NCBI RefSeq assembly: GCF_900104955.1
Contig: NZ_FNSI01000001.1
Location: forward strand, 4,064,001 to 4,128,000
Direction: 5' to 3'
DNA length: 64,000 bases
DNA from: Beijerinckia sp. 28-YEA-48
Lineage (GTDB): Bacteria > Pseudomonadota > Alphaproteobacteria > Rhizobiales > Beijerinckiaceae
In this document: positions 8,967-17,672 of the stretch, one piece after another
Layout of the letters: every line of letters starts with the position of its first letter
Numbering within the stretch: the stretch's first letter is position 1
Notes under the pieces: model-generated
Told to the model about the DNA's origin: nothing
The model's database searches: none
The model's input: only the letters and a program-made list of their open reading frames with translations
Translations under genes and position numbers: made by a program

Positions 8967-9346
8967 CCATCCGGCAACGCAACACCCTCTTGCCCCGAGG
9001 CGACACGGCAAGCCATCTCTTTATCGTTGGACAGAGCGTTCGACTGAAGCCCGAGTTCATGACGCCCGCCTCGAAGTCCTCAGGCATTTACAAGATCACC
9101 CGAACCCTCCCGCCAGAAGGCAATTTGCTGCAGTACCGCATCCGGAACGACGAAGAACCCCATGAGCGGGTGGCCAACCAAGACAGCCTCGAGCCAGTCC
9201 GTAAGCCGCAATCTGAGAGCGATAGTGTTTTCATCACAGGAACGTTCGACCACGAGCAATCGGACAAGCATGACGATCACGAGAGCGAGAAATTGGATCT
9301 CGCCAAGATATCTCTTTCAGCCGCTATCAAACGCAAACGATCATGA
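8954..9346 (+). CDS. Small conserved protein, unknown function
   Basis: 130 residues. The first 70 form a compact part with GQSVRLKPEF and GIYKITRTLP segments suggestive of a small beta-barrel, and the last 60 are acidic, His-rich and probably disordered (DHEQSDKHDDHESEK). It overlaps the preceding small gene and lies 55 bases before a DUF1488 gene, so the three may be co-transcribed. I do not recognise a named family. The acidic His/Asp tail could bind metal, which is speculation. Confidence 0.6.
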   Translation: MPAITIRQRNTLLPRGDTASHLFIVGQSVRLKPEFMTPASKSSGIYKITRTLPPEGNLLQYRIRNDEEPHERVANQDSLEPVRKPQSESDSVFITGTFDHEQSDKHDDHESEKLDLAKISLSAAIKRKRS

Positions 9347-9401
9347 TGAAGCGGGCACATCGCGCTGCCGTCCGTTCCTCTACAACCACAGCAGGCCAAT
9401 C

Positions 9402-9665
9402 ATGACATTGACCTTTCCTAACCCCAGCCGAAGCTTCGACCAGGCGCGGAACGCGATCCGCTTCACGGCTCACGACGGGCTTTTCGAGGTCCCGTTCTAT
9501 GTCGCGATCGATGCGCTGGCCAAGTCTGGCAACAGAGCGTCGTCCGAAGCTGAATGCCTCAAGGCCTTCGATGCGGCGCGCTCCTCGGTCCAAGACGCGG
9601 CGCGGGCGGCCTATACCAATGGCCATCGTGGCTTCTACATGCTGAAAGCCGTTAATTTCCGATAG
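9402..9665 (+). CDS. DUF1488 domain protein
   Basis: 87 residues matching the DUF1488 pattern: a start of the type LTFPNPSRSFD, then a central IRFTAHDGLFEVPFYV, and a C-terminal helix with AFDAARSSVQDAARAAY. The family consists of short soluble proteins of unknown function widespread in rhizobia. ATG 9402 gives the family length; the frame is open further upstream without similarity. The gene converges with the exporter gene, whose stop lies only 4 bases away on the other strand. Confidence 0.8.
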   Translation: MTLTFPNPSRSFDQARNAIRFTAHDGLFEVPFYVAIDALAKSGNRASSEAECLKAFDAARSSVQDAARAAYTNGHRGFYMLKAVNFR

Positions 9666-9668
9666 AGA

Positions 9669-10418
9669 TCACAACAGCGGCCTGACCACCATTTCCGCGC
9701 CCAGGAGCAACAGACAGATCAAGAACCAGCGGCGAAAGGTCTGAGGGCTGATGCGGCGGCGGGCGATCTGCCCGACCCACATGCCCGCCAGCGCAGGAGC
9801 AATCGCCAGCGTCGAAAGGATCAGGTTATCCATCTGAAAGGCGCCGCGTCCGGCGAGCCCAAAGGCGAGCGCAATCGTGGAGACCGTGAATGACAGGCCC
9901 AGCGCCTGGATCAGATCTTCCTTTTCAAGGCCGAGCGACTGGAGATAAGGCACCGCGGGGATGACGAAAACGCCGGTGCCGCCCGTAACCAGGCCGGTGA
10001 TCCCACCGATGAGCGGCGACAGCCAAGTTTCCCACGGCGCCGGCACATATAGCTGACGCGCCACAAGCGTATAAGCGGCATAGACGATCAAAGCGCCACC
10101 CAGTGCAATTGTTGTGAGTTGTGTATTGCCGCTGGTCAGCAACGAGGCGCCAACAACTGTTCCAACGACAATCGCCAACATCATCAGCCAGAGCCGGCGC
10201 ACGAGCCGGAAAACGCTGGGTCCGGCGAACAGCTGCCAGACATTGGTGACGAAGGAGGGAACGATCAGCAGGCTGGCGGCGGCCAGCGGCGAAATCAATG
10301 CGCCAAGCACGCCCATGGCCACGGTCGGCAAGCCCATGCCGGTGACGCCCTTGACGATCCCGGCGGCAAAGAATGTCACGGCCGCCGCCGCGAGAAGCCC
10401 TGTCGAAATGTCCATCAT
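9669..10418 (-). CDS. TSUP/TauE-SafE family membrane exporter
   Basis: About 249 residues with seven to eight hydrophobic spans and the two family repeats (AAGIVKGVTGMGLPTVAMG near the N-terminus and GGITGLVTGGTGVFVIP in the second half). Members move sulfite, sulfoacetate or other organic anions across the inner membrane. The start is placed at ATG 10418, directly before the first span; a longer frame to 10499 would run into the promoter shared with the divergent LysR gene. The nearby SsuD operon would release sulfite, so sulfite export is a reasonable but unproven role. Confidence 0.88.
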   Translation of the reverse strand: MMDISTGLLAAAAVTFFAAGIVKGVTGMGLPTVAMGVLGALISPLAAASLLIVPSFVTNVWQLFAGPSVFRLVRRLWLMMLAIVVGTVVGASLLTSGNTQLTTIALGGALIVYAAYTLVARQLYVPAPWETWLSPLIGGITGLVTGGTGVFVIPAVPYLQSLGLEKEDLIQALGLSFTVSTIALAFGLAGRGAFQMDNLILSTLAIAPALAGMWVGQIARRRISPQTFRRWFLICLLLLGAEMVVRPLL

Positions 10419-10516
10419 GCGATCGGCATAATGGACCAGCCAAAATGGACAATGCGGATGATCCGCAGGCTGGCTTCGGCTGGCCCGAAGGCTTGCCATC
10501 GGATAATCTCGCGGCC

Positions 10517-11413
10517 ATGCGCTTTGACCTGATCGACCTGCGCCTCTTTCTCGCCGTGGTGGATGCCGGCAGCATCACGCACGGGGCTGAGCATGTCGGC
10601 TTGTCGCTACCGGCGGCAAGCGAACGGCTGCGCGACATGGAAACAACCGGCGAGGTCAAACTGTTGGAACGCGGCCGCCGTGGCGTTGTCCCGACGCAGG
10701 CCGGCGAAGCGCTGGCGCATCACGCGCGATTGATCCAGCGGCAGATGGCTGAGATGCGTGGTGAGCTTGGCGAACATGCCAAGGGCATTCGGACAACCAT
10801 ACGGCTCGCCGCGAATACCGCCGCTACGACCGAATTCCTGCCCGAACGGCTTGGTGCGTGGATGGCGGAGCACCCGCATGTCAATGTGGAGATGATGGAA
10901 CGGCAGAGCATCGAAATCGCCAAAGCCGTAGCGGCGGGGTTGGTGGAGATCGGCATTCTGTCCGATGCCGTCGAAACGCATGGCTTGGTTCTACGCCCCT
11001 TCGCGATCGATCAATTGATCGCGGTGGCGCCGCGCAACCACGACATCGCGGGGCTGAGGCAAGTCGCTTTCGCCGATATCCTGCCTCAATATTTTGTCGG
11101 CCTGGCCGGCGGCGCCCTACAAGATCACATCGAGGCACAGGCGGCGCGAACGGGCGCAAAGCTGAAAATGCGGATCCGCATGCGGACCTTCGAAGGTCTC
11201 TGCCGCCTGGTGGCCGACGGCGTTGGTCTTGGCATCGTGCCCGAGACAGCGGCGCGCCGTTGCGCCCACGCCATGCCGATTGCAACCGTTCGCCTGACCG
11301 ATGCCTGGGCCAGACGGCAGTTGTCGGTCTGCGTGCGCGATGAAAAGGACCTGACCGTGCCGGCGCGCGATCTCTTCACGCATCTGGCGACAGGCGAGCC
11401 GCAGGCCCGCTAA
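10517..11413 (+). CDS. LysR family transcriptional regulator
   Basis: 298 residues, the standard LysR size. The N-terminal winged helix (about residues 1-60) reads LRLFLAVVDAGSITHGAEHVG, and the C-terminal part is a periplasmic-binding-protein-like effector domain (NTAATTEFLPERL onward). ATG 10517 gives the canonical N-terminus. It is divergent from the TauE/SafE exporter with 98 bases between starts, the usual arrangement for a LysR protein and its target. The effector is unknown. Confidence 0.93.
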   Translation: MRFDLIDLRLFLAVVDAGSITHGAEHVGLSLPAASERLRDMETTGEVKLLERGRRGVVPTQAGEALAHHARLIQRQMAEMRGELGEHAKGIRTTIRLAANTAATTEFLPERLGAWMAEHPHVNVEMMERQSIEIAKAVAAGLVEIGILSDAVETHGLVLRPFAIDQLIAVAPRNHDIAGLRQVAFADILPQYFVGLAGGALQDHIEAQAARTGAKLKMRIRMRTFEGLCRLVADGVGLGIVPETAARRCAHAMPIATVRLTDAWARRQLSVCVRDEKDLTVPARDLFTHLATGEPQAR

Positions 11414-11431
11414 AGCGAGCGCCCGTCGCGG

Positions 11432-12472
11432 CTATTGAATCGAACGAAAGAGCGTCGGCCAATCCCCCGGAGAAAGGCCGCCACAGGCGATTTGCAAATA
11501 GTGCGAGGTCAGCTGGAACGCCTTGCCGTCCCAGATCCAGCTTGCAGACGTGCCGCAATCAGCAAGGCCCCGGCCTCTTGCCGCCATGGAGAGCATGCCT
11601 GTCTTGGGATCGAAATCCCCTTCGGTGAACATATCGACGCCGCTGTGATCGGCGCTGTTCCCGGAATAGGCAAGCGGTGCGATCACCTGTTCAGCCGCTC
11701 CGTTGCTCCGTTGCGCCAGAAACGCAACGGAGGAGCCTTGGTAGGCGCCCATGATGCAGGGAATGAACACCAGCGCCCGCTCACCATCCAGCGCATATGC
11801 CTCGGGCTTCATCGCAGTTACTTCGGCGTCGCAGTCTTCCTTCTTCATGACCGCCTGTTGTCCCTCGCGAACGGTGGTGATCAGACGCTGCGCCTCGTCT
11901 GGCGTAAGGGTGAAAGTGATCGGACGATTGGGAATGTGTGGCAATGCTGGCGGCTGCGGCACACGAGAAGCCGGCGTCGCGCCGGGCTTGGCGAGCGCGG
12001 TGACGCCGCCCAAACGTCCCTGCCGTTCGTCCAACCGCACTAGCGCCGCCGCGAAGCCATCGAGAGGCACTTCGGCGCCTTCAGCGAGGGTCAGTTTGGA
12101 GCCGTTGCGTAACTGGGCGACGAGCGCACGGATCGCCGGCAGACGATCGGTCGACATCGAATACTCTTCGTCGGCGCCATCGAGTGTCCAATCCTGCGGG
12201 TTGAGCTCCACCGCTTTGCCGTCCAGCCGCACATCGCCGAGGTTGAACTTGTTCTCGGCGCTGATCTTGGCGGAGATCGTTCCCTCCGGCCCGGCCGCGC
12301 GTTCGATGCTCATCTCGGCCCGTTTGGCGCCTTCCGCATAACCTTTGGCGACGCAGCTCAACCCGTTGTCGCAAGCGACGAACCAGGATTTGTAGGTATC
12401 GTAAGATTGAATCGGTTCCGGCGCAGCGATGGCCGCCGGCACCAGCAGCGACAAAATTTTGATCCAATGCAT
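11432..12472 (-). CDS. DUF1176 domain secreted protein
   Basis: 346 residues with a short N-terminal signal peptide (MHWIKILSLLVPAAIAAPEP) and the DUF1176 layout, including an early SYDTYKSWFVACDN and a late GDFDPKTGMLSMAARGRGLADCGTSASWIWDG segment with paired Cys. The family is found in the envelope of proteobacteria and has no established function. The gene is convergent with the LysR gene (18 bases apart) and reads in the same direction as the GST, with 81 bases between them. Confidence 0.85.
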   Translation of the reverse strand: MHWIKILSLLVPAAIAAPEPIQSYDTYKSWFVACDNGLSCVAKGYAEGAKRAEMSIERAAGPEGTISAKISAENKFNLGDVRLDGKAVELNPQDWTLDGADEEYSMSTDRLPAIRALVAQLRNGSKLTLAEGAEVPLDGFAAALVRLDERQGRLGGVTALAKPGATPASRVPQPPALPHIPNRPITFTLTPDEAQRLITTVREGQQAVMKKEDCDAEVTAMKPEAYALDGERALVFIPCIMGAYQGSSVAFLAQRSNGAAEQVIAPLAYSGNSADHSGVDMFTEGDFDPKTGMLSMAARGRGLADCGTSASWIWDGKAFQLTSHYLQIACGGLSPGDWPTLFRSIQ

Positions 12473-12553
12473 CGCATTTCCCCGCTCAGCGTGACCGTTT
12501 CAGGATAGCGCGCAGCGCTCGGCCAAGCCAGTCAGCGTCCGATAGCAGGTCAA

Positions 12554-13186
12554 TCAGGGAATTGGCACCGCCGCTGTGAAGAATGGCACTTCATAACCAC
12601 GCTGCACCTGCGGCCGGGCCGCCAGCGCCAGATACCAGCGCTTTACATGCGGGAAGTCGTTGAGATCGATCTTATGCCGCTCGAAACGCGACACCCATGG
12701 CCAAACCGCCATGTCGGTAATCGAATAATCGTCGGCGATATAATCGCGGTCCGCCAAGCGCGCGTTCAATGTTTCGTAATGGCGATGCGTGTCGCGGGCG
12801 AAAATGGTTTCGGCGAAAGGCGCCTGCCCAGCATTGTAGGTGAGGAACTGGTGGGCATAACCCAGCGTCGGCCCGAGGCCGCCGGTCTGCCACATCAGCC
12901 ATTCCAAAGTGCGCAAACGCGCCAAGCCGTCAGCAGGCAGAAAACGGCCGGTCTTCTCGGCGAGGTAGATCAGAATGGCGCCGGATTCGGTGAGCGTGAC
13001 GCCGGTGTCGTGATCGACCATCGCGGGAATTTTCGCGGCGGGATTGAGCTTCACATAATCCGGCGCGAACTGCTCGCCTTTGGTGATATCGATGGCGTGG
13101 ACTTTATAGTCGAGACCGAACTCCTCCAGCGCGATCGAGATCTTCAGGCCGTTCGGCGTGATCCACGTGTAGAAGTCGATCATCAA
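12554..13186 (-). CDS. Glutathione S-transferase family protein (YfcG/Ure2-like)
   Basis: 210 residues. The N-terminal thioredoxin-like domain (about 1-80) has NPAAKIPAMVD with the cis-Pro and the glutathione gamma-Glu contact LTESGAILIYLAEKTG. The C-terminal domain is helical. The start TPNGLKISIALEE matches the disulfide-reductase subgroup (YfcG, Ure2p-like). The start codon overlaps the stop of the ArsR gene, so the two are one transcript. The ArsR partner and the sulfur genes on the other side suggest thiol or persulfide chemistry, which is inference. Confidence 0.9.
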   Translation of the reverse strand: MMIDFYTWITPNGLKISIALEEFGLDYKVHAIDITKGEQFAPDYVKLNPAAKIPAMVDHDTGVTLTESGAILIYLAEKTGRFLPADGLARLRTLEWLMWQTGGLGPTLGYAHQFLTYNAGQAPFAETIFARDTHRHYETLNARLADRDYIADDYSITDMAVWPWVSRFERHKIDLNDFPHVKRWYLALAARPQVQRGYEVPFFTAAVPIP

Positions 13187-13548
13187 TCGAACATCATCTC
13201 ATCGACCGGCACGGTGCGCATCGCGGCGCGGCCGGTCACATCATCAAGGCCGGAGAAGAGGCCGCGCAAGGTGTGGACGAGCTCCTCGACGCGCGGATCG
13301 TTGACGCGGTAGACGATGGTCTTGCCCTCACGGCGGCCGGCGATCACGCCAGCTTCGCGCAGCTCGGTGAGCTGCTGGGACAAGGTTGGCTGGACAATAC
13401 CCAACTGGGTTTCAAGCGCCGCGACCGAAGCTTCCGTCTCCATCAGATAGCAGACGATAGCCAGCCGATTGGCATTGCCAATGAGCTTCATGAACTCGCT
13501 GGCCTCGCCGACGCTGCGGCAAATGCGGGTGGAGATAGGCTTCGTCAA
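13183..13548 (-). CDS. ArsR family transcriptional regulator
   Basis: A winged-helix repressor: FMKLIGNANRLAIVCYLME, then the recognition helix QPTLSQQLTELREAGVI and wing GRREGKTIVYRV. The frame is open to 13701, but TTG 13548 is preferred. It has AGGTGAGG 8 bases upstream, yields a 121-residue protein of normal ArsR length with Cys at residues 10 and 33, and leaves an operator-like palindrome (13564-13585) in front of the gene instead of inside it. The layout resembles BigR/SqrR-type sulfide-responsive repressors, although the C-terminal Cys of that pair is absent. The GST gene is co-transcribed. Confidence 0.88.
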   Translation of the reverse strand: MTKPISTRICRSVGEASEFMKLIGNANRLAIVCYLMETEASVAALETQLGIVQPTLSQQLTELREAGVIAGRREGKTIVYRVNDPRVEELVHTLRGLFSGLDDVTGRAAMRTVPVDEMMFD

Positions 13549-13563
13549 AGGGCGACCCTCACC

Positions 13564-13585
13564 TGATCTATAAAAATATAAATTG
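13564..13585. promoter_or_regulatory. Operator-like palindrome, ArsR-proximal copy
   Basis: A 22-base AT-rich element with core ATCTATA-AAAA-TATAAAT, 16 bases upstream of the proposed ArsR start. It matches the element at 13702-13723 at 21 of 22 positions in the same orientation. An autoregulatory ArsR site is the simplest reading. Confidence 0.65.
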
Positions 13586-13701
13586 TGCTTCCTTCTATTT
13601 TCAAAACCATGCGGACTCAAGGGTTTCCGCAGCGCCTTCCAGCCGCCTGCCTGGAAGTCATTCAAAATGCCGCATTTTTCCGCTCGCTGCATCGCACACA
13701 A

Positions 13702-13723
13702 TGATCTATAAAAATATAGATTG
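13702..13723. promoter_or_regulatory. Operator-like palindrome, sulfur-operon copy
   Basis: The core ATCTATA-AAAA-TATAGAT (13704-13721) is a perfect 7-bp inverted repeat around AAAA. The element overlaps a TTGACA hexamer at 13721-13726 that could be the -35 of the operon starting at 13781; no well-spaced -10 was fixed. Binding here would block the organosulfur operon. Confidence 0.65.
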
Positions 13724-13780
13724 ACACCTTAAAGAATGTATATAGAAAAACTAGACTATCTGCAAACGTGAAGAGCGCGC

Positions 13781-14623
13781 ATGAAAATCGGTGTTCATTC
13801 GAACAATCTGCACCTCAGACTCGCCCGGCTGTGGCCGGGGGCTTTCAGCGCCTTCGCGCCCGAATTCGTGTTCTATGGCGAGGGCCGCGACACCGGCGCC
13901 CTGCTCGAAAAGGGCGCCATCCATTTCGGCGGCACCGGCTCGACACCACCGATCGAGGCTGACGCGCGCGGCCTCGGCGTCGTTTATATCGCCGGTTCGG
14001 CGCCCCGCCCGGCGAATGGCGCGATCCTCGTGCGCAAGGACAGCCCGATCCACTCGATCGCCGATCTCGCCGGACAGCGCATCGCGCTAATCGACGGCTC
14101 GTTCCACACCTATCTGCTCGCCCGCAGCCTGGAGGCCGAAGGTCTCGGCCTTGCCGATGTCACCCGCATCGAAAGCGCCACCCGCGACGGCTTGCAGGAT
14201 CTGCTCGATGGCCAGGTCGAGGCCTGGGTGACGATGTCGCCACGGCTAGAAAAGGCGCTCGATCGTGATGACCTGCATCTTCTGGTGCGCTGTGGCGCGA
14301 CCATTCCCAATCGCTCGCTGTTCTGGACGTTGGAGCGATACAAGCTTTCGCCCGAGACCCGCCTCGCTATTGCCCATGAACTCGATCGGATCGGCCGCGA
14401 GGTAACGGCCGACATCGAGAAGGCCGCAGCGCTGCTCGCGGCTCAGCCTGGCAGCGAAGGCGATGCGCGCTCCTGGGAGCGCGTGCTGCGCTCACGCGAT
14501 TTCACTGTTGTCCCCGTCGACCAAGACATTCTCACCGAGCAGCAAGACGAAGCCGACACGCTGTTCAGACACGGACATTTTTCCGCACCGGTCACGACCG
14601 GTCAGGCCGGCGTCGCCGCATAG
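13781..14623 (+). CDS. SsuA/TauA-like substrate-binding-fold protein without signal peptide
   Basis: 280 residues of the NMT1/SsuA fold: a glycine-rich ligand-loop region (FGGTGSTPPIEAD), the strand pair AILVRKDSPIHSIADLAGQRIAL and the hinge DGSFHTYLLARSLE typical of sulfonate/nitrate binding proteins. The start MKIGVHSNNLHLRL has no signal sequence or lipobox, so the protein should stay in the cytoplasm. No matching ABC permease or ATPase is nearby. It is the first gene of the operon, followed by SsuD after 10 bases. It may be an intracellular ligand sensor or carrier, or the export signal was lost. Confidence 0.8.
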   Translation: MKIGVHSNNLHLRLARLWPGAFSAFAPEFVFYGEGRDTGALLEKGAIHFGGTGSTPPIEADARGLGVVYIAGSAPRPANGAILVRKDSPIHSIADLAGQRIALIDGSFHTYLLARSLEAEGLGLADVTRIESATRDGLQDLLDGQVEAWVTMSPRLEKALDRDDLHLLVRCGATIPNRSLFWTLERYKLSPETRLAIAHELDRIGREVTADIEKAAALLAAQPGSEGDARSWERVLRSRDFTVVPVDQDILTEQQDEADTLFRHGHFSAPVTTGQAGVAA

Positions 14624-14633
14624 GAGATCCGAC

Positions 14634-15803
14634 ATGAATGTTCTCTGGTATATGTGCGCGCCCGACGGCGCCTATCCCTGGCAGCCGGAAGGCTCGCGCA
14701 AGGTCGATCTCGGCTACTACAAACAATTGGCGATGGCCTATGATCAATTGGGTTACACGGGCGCGCTATTTGCCACCGGCGCCCATGACGTGTGGGTGCT
14801 GGCTGGCGCCCTGCTCTCCTACACCGAACGGCTGAAATTCCTCGTCGCTGTTCATCCGGGCCTCGTCGCGCCGACACTACTCGCCAAGATGGCCGCGACC
14901 TTGCAGGAATTCTCGCGCGGACGCCTGCTCATCAACATCGTCTCGGGCGACGCCAAAATGCTCGGCGCCTACGGCATGACCATGCCGCACGACGACCGCT
15001 ACGCCATGGCCGACGAATATCTGCAAATCTGGCATCGGCTCTTCGCCGGCGAGACCGTCAATTTCAAAGGCCAGTATTTCAACACCGAAGGCGCCAAGAT
15101 CGCTTTGCCGGTCGGCGACAGCATCGCCGCGCCGCCGCTGTGGTTCGGCGGTTCGTCCGACAAGGCGCTCGAAGTCGCTGCGAAACATGTGCAGACCTAT
15201 CTCTCCTGGGGCGAGACCCCAGAGCAGATCGGCGAAAAGATCAAGACAGTGAAGGCGCGTGCCGCGCACCATGGCCGCGAGCTGGAATACGGCATCCGCC
15301 TCTATGTCATCGTCCGCGACACCGACGCGCAGGCCTGGGACGCCGCCGCCGATCTCTATGGGCGCATGGACGATGCGGCGATCGCCGCCAATCAACGCTT
15401 CGTCGGCAAGAGCGATTCCGTTGGCCAGCAACGCATGACCGCCATGCACGGCGGCCAGAAGCCTGAGAATCTGCGCGATCTCGAAATCGCGCCCGATCTA
15501 TGGGCCGGCATCGGCCTGGTTCGCCCCGGCCCCGGCACCGCCATCGTCGGTTCGCCCGATACGGTGATCCGCACCTTGGAAGCCTATCGCAAGGCTGGTG
15601 TCGAGACGTTCATTCTCTCCGGCATGCCGTTGCTTGAGGAAGCCTGGCGCTTTGGCGAGAAAGTGCTGCCACGCCTGGATGTGGCGCGCGAAGTTTCGCA
15701 AGCGCGCCACTTCACCTGGTCGACCTTGTTCGATCGCGATCTTTCGACGATCGCTGCACCGGACGGTGCGACCAAAGACGCTCCAAAAGTTTTGGCCCGC
15801 TGA
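14634..15803 (+). CDS. ssuD: FMNH2-dependent alkanesulfonate monooxygenase (SsuD-type luciferase-like)
   Basis: 389 residues of the bacterial luciferase-like monooxygenase fold. Family features include the start of the barrel with LGYTGALFATG, the segment RLKFLVAVHPGLVAPTLLAKMAATL and the NIVSGDAKMLGAYG loop seen in SsuD. Such enzymes cleave the C-S bond of sulfonates to an aldehyde and sulfite using reduced FMN. ATG 14634 has AGGAGA 7 bases upstream and gives the family N-terminus. No SsuE flavin reductase is in the operon; one elsewhere must supply FMNH2. The substrate may differ from simple alkanesulfonates because uptake is by a TRAP system here. Confidence 0.88.
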   Translation: MNVLWYMCAPDGAYPWQPEGSRKVDLGYYKQLAMAYDQLGYTGALFATGAHDVWVLAGALLSYTERLKFLVAVHPGLVAPTLLAKMAATLQEFSRGRLLINIVSGDAKMLGAYGMTMPHDDRYAMADEYLQIWHRLFAGETVNFKGQYFNTEGAKIALPVGDSIAAPPLWFGGSSDKALEVAAKHVQTYLSWGETPEQIGEKIKTVKARAAHHGRELEYGIRLYVIVRDTDAQAWDAAADLYGRMDDAAIAANQRFVGKSDSVGQQRMTAMHGGQKPENLRDLEIAPDLWAGIGLVRPGPGTAIVGSPDTVIRTLEAYRKAGVETFILSGMPLLEEAWRFGEKVLPRLDVAREVSQARHFTWSTLFDRDLSTIAAPDGATKDAPKVLAR

Positions 15804-15823
15804 CCTTTCGCAAGGATAAAGCC

Positions 15824-17656
15824 GTGACCGTCAGCCCCTCTTCGACCCTCGCACCGCCGACGGTCTCCGCCCAAAGCCTCGCGGCGCGTGCGCTCAAGAC
15901 GCTCGAGGCCGGGCTCGGCTATGCCGCCGCCGCTTTGCTCGCTGTGCTTCTCGTCGTCGTGCTGGTCAGCGTGACGCTGCGCTATTTCTTCGCCACCGGC
16001 TTCATCGGCGCGGAAGATCTCGGCATCTGGTTGCATGTGGCGCTGATCGCCGTCGGCGCGCCGCTCAGCCTCAAGAGCGCGCTCGCCATGCGGCTCGATG
16101 TCTTCGTGCGCTTGCTGCCGGATCGGCTGCTGCCGCTAGCGGAGGTTCTGGCGGACGTCTTCTCCGTGGTCGCGGCGTTCATTCTGGTTTTCGGCGGCAG
16201 TGAAATCATCAGCTTACTCGGCGGCATATCGCCGACGCTGGGCCTGCCGGAATGGGTGCGCTTCGCCTTTCTCGGCGTCGGCGGCGGTTTGATCCTGCTG
16301 GCGCTGACCTTGCAGCGGATCGCCGAGGGCAAATCGCTCGCCGCGGTCTTGTCGGTTGCCATTGGCGCTCTGCTCTATTTCGGCCTGCCACATCTGTTCA
16401 TCGAGTCACGCCTACCGCCGAGCCTATTCCTGGCTCTGATCGCCGGCGTTGGCCTTGTACTGGCCGCGCCGCTGGCTCACGCATTTCTGGCCGCCGCCTA
16501 TGTGGCGATCGCCTTCGGCAGCACGCTGCCGGAACCGGCGATCGTCTCCTCGACCGTTACCGGCATGTCGAAATTTCTGCTGCTCGCCATTCCCTTCTTT
16601 CTCTTGGCCGGTGGTCTTCTCACCGCTTCGGGCGTTGCCAACCAGCTCGTGCGCTTCGCCGCCGCCATGGTCGGTCATCGCCGCGCCGGCCTTGCCCAGA
16701 CAACGCTATTGACCAGCGTGTTGTTTTCCGGCGCATCCGGCTCCTCGGTCGCCAATGCCGCCTTCGGCGCCTCGACCTTCCAGCCGGAACTGGTCAAACA
16801 CGGCTATCCCCCGGCGCAAGCCGGCGCGATCATCGCCGCCACTTCGGTGCTCGACAATGTCATCCCGCCATCGATCGCCTTTCTCATTCTGGCGACAGCG
16901 ACCAATCTCTCCGTCGGCTCGCTACTCGTCGGCGGCTTCTTCGCCGGCGGGCTGATGGCGGTCTGCCTGGCCGTGGCGATCCATCTGACCGTGCGCGATG
17001 TGGAAACCCGGCCACGGGCGCCGGCGCGCGAGCGCTGGCAGGCGGCGGTGGCGGCCATTCCCGCCTTCGGCCTCGGCGTCATCGTCGTTGTCGGCATCCG
17101 CATCGGCATCGTCACCACCACCGAGGCGGCTGCGCTCGCCGCGCTCTACACCGTGCTGCTCGCCTTCGGCTCGCGACTTGGTACTGGGCGTATCGTCGCG
17201 AGCTTCACCCAGGCGGCGACGGAAGCTGCGGCAATCGGCCTCCTCATCGGCACGGCCGGCCCCTTCGCATTCCTGCTCGCTGTCGACAATGTGTCCGGCC
17301 TCGTCTCCAGCTTCGTGACGATCCTCGGCGGCAGCGCCTTCGCTGTCATCATGCTGGCCAATCTCATCCTCCTCGCCGTCGGTCTGGTGCTCGACATCGG
17401 CGCGGCGATTCTGCTTTTCGGACCGATCCTGCTGCCCGCAGCTGTCGCTGCCGGCATCGACCCGATCCATTTCGGCGTCATCCTCGTGGTCAACCTGATG
17501 ATCCACGGCCTGACTCCGCCACTTGGCATGCTGATCTTCGTCGTCAGCGGCGTCACCCGCGTTCCCGCCACAGCGCTTTTTCGCGCGGTCGTTCCCTATC
17601 TGCTGTCACTGCTCGTCTCCCTCGCCATCCTGTGCGCCTGGGCCATCATTTTTTAA
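15824..17656 (+). CDS. TRAP transporter permease, DctQ-DctM fusion
   Basis: 610 residues. The first 160 or so form the small DctQ subunit with four spans (LRYFFATGFIGAEDLGIWLHVAL is typical), followed by a further hydrophobic region and the large DctM subunit (SKFLLLAIPFFLLAGGLL and SGASGSSVANAAFG are classic DctM motifs). Q and M are often separate genes; fused forms are well known. Translation starts at GTG 15824, 20 bases after the monooxygenase gene. With the downstream DctP it would import an organic anion by sodium symport. Confidence 0.92.
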   Translation: MTVSPSSTLAPPTVSAQSLAARALKTLEAGLGYAAAALLAVLLVVVLVSVTLRYFFATGFIGAEDLGIWLHVALIAVGAPLSLKSALAMRLDVFVRLLPDRLLPLAEVLADVFSVVAAFILVFGGSEIISLLGGISPTLGLPEWVRFAFLGVGGGLILLALTLQRIAEGKSLAAVLSVAIGALLYFGLPHLFIESRLPPSLFLALIAGVGLVLAAPLAHAFLAAAYVAIAFGSTLPEPAIVSSTVTGMSKFLLLAIPFFLLAGGLLTASGVANQLVRFAAAMVGHRRAGLAQTTLLTSVLFSGASGSSVANAAFGASTFQPELVKHGYPPAQAGAIIAATSVLDNVIPPSIAFLILATATNLSVGSLLVGGFFAGGLMAVCLAVAIHLTVRDVETRPRAPARERWQAAVAAIPAFGLGVIVVVGIRIGIVTTTEAAALAALYTVLLAFGSRLGTGRIVASFTQAATEAAAIGLLIGTAGPFAFLLAVDNVSGLVSSFVTILGGSAFAVIMLANLILLAVGLVLDIGAAILLFGPILLPAAVAAGIDPIHFGVILVVNLMIHGLTPPLGMLIFVVSGVTRVPATALFRAVVPYLLSLLVSLAILCAWAIIF

Positions 17657-17672
17657 TTCGGAGGATTCACTC

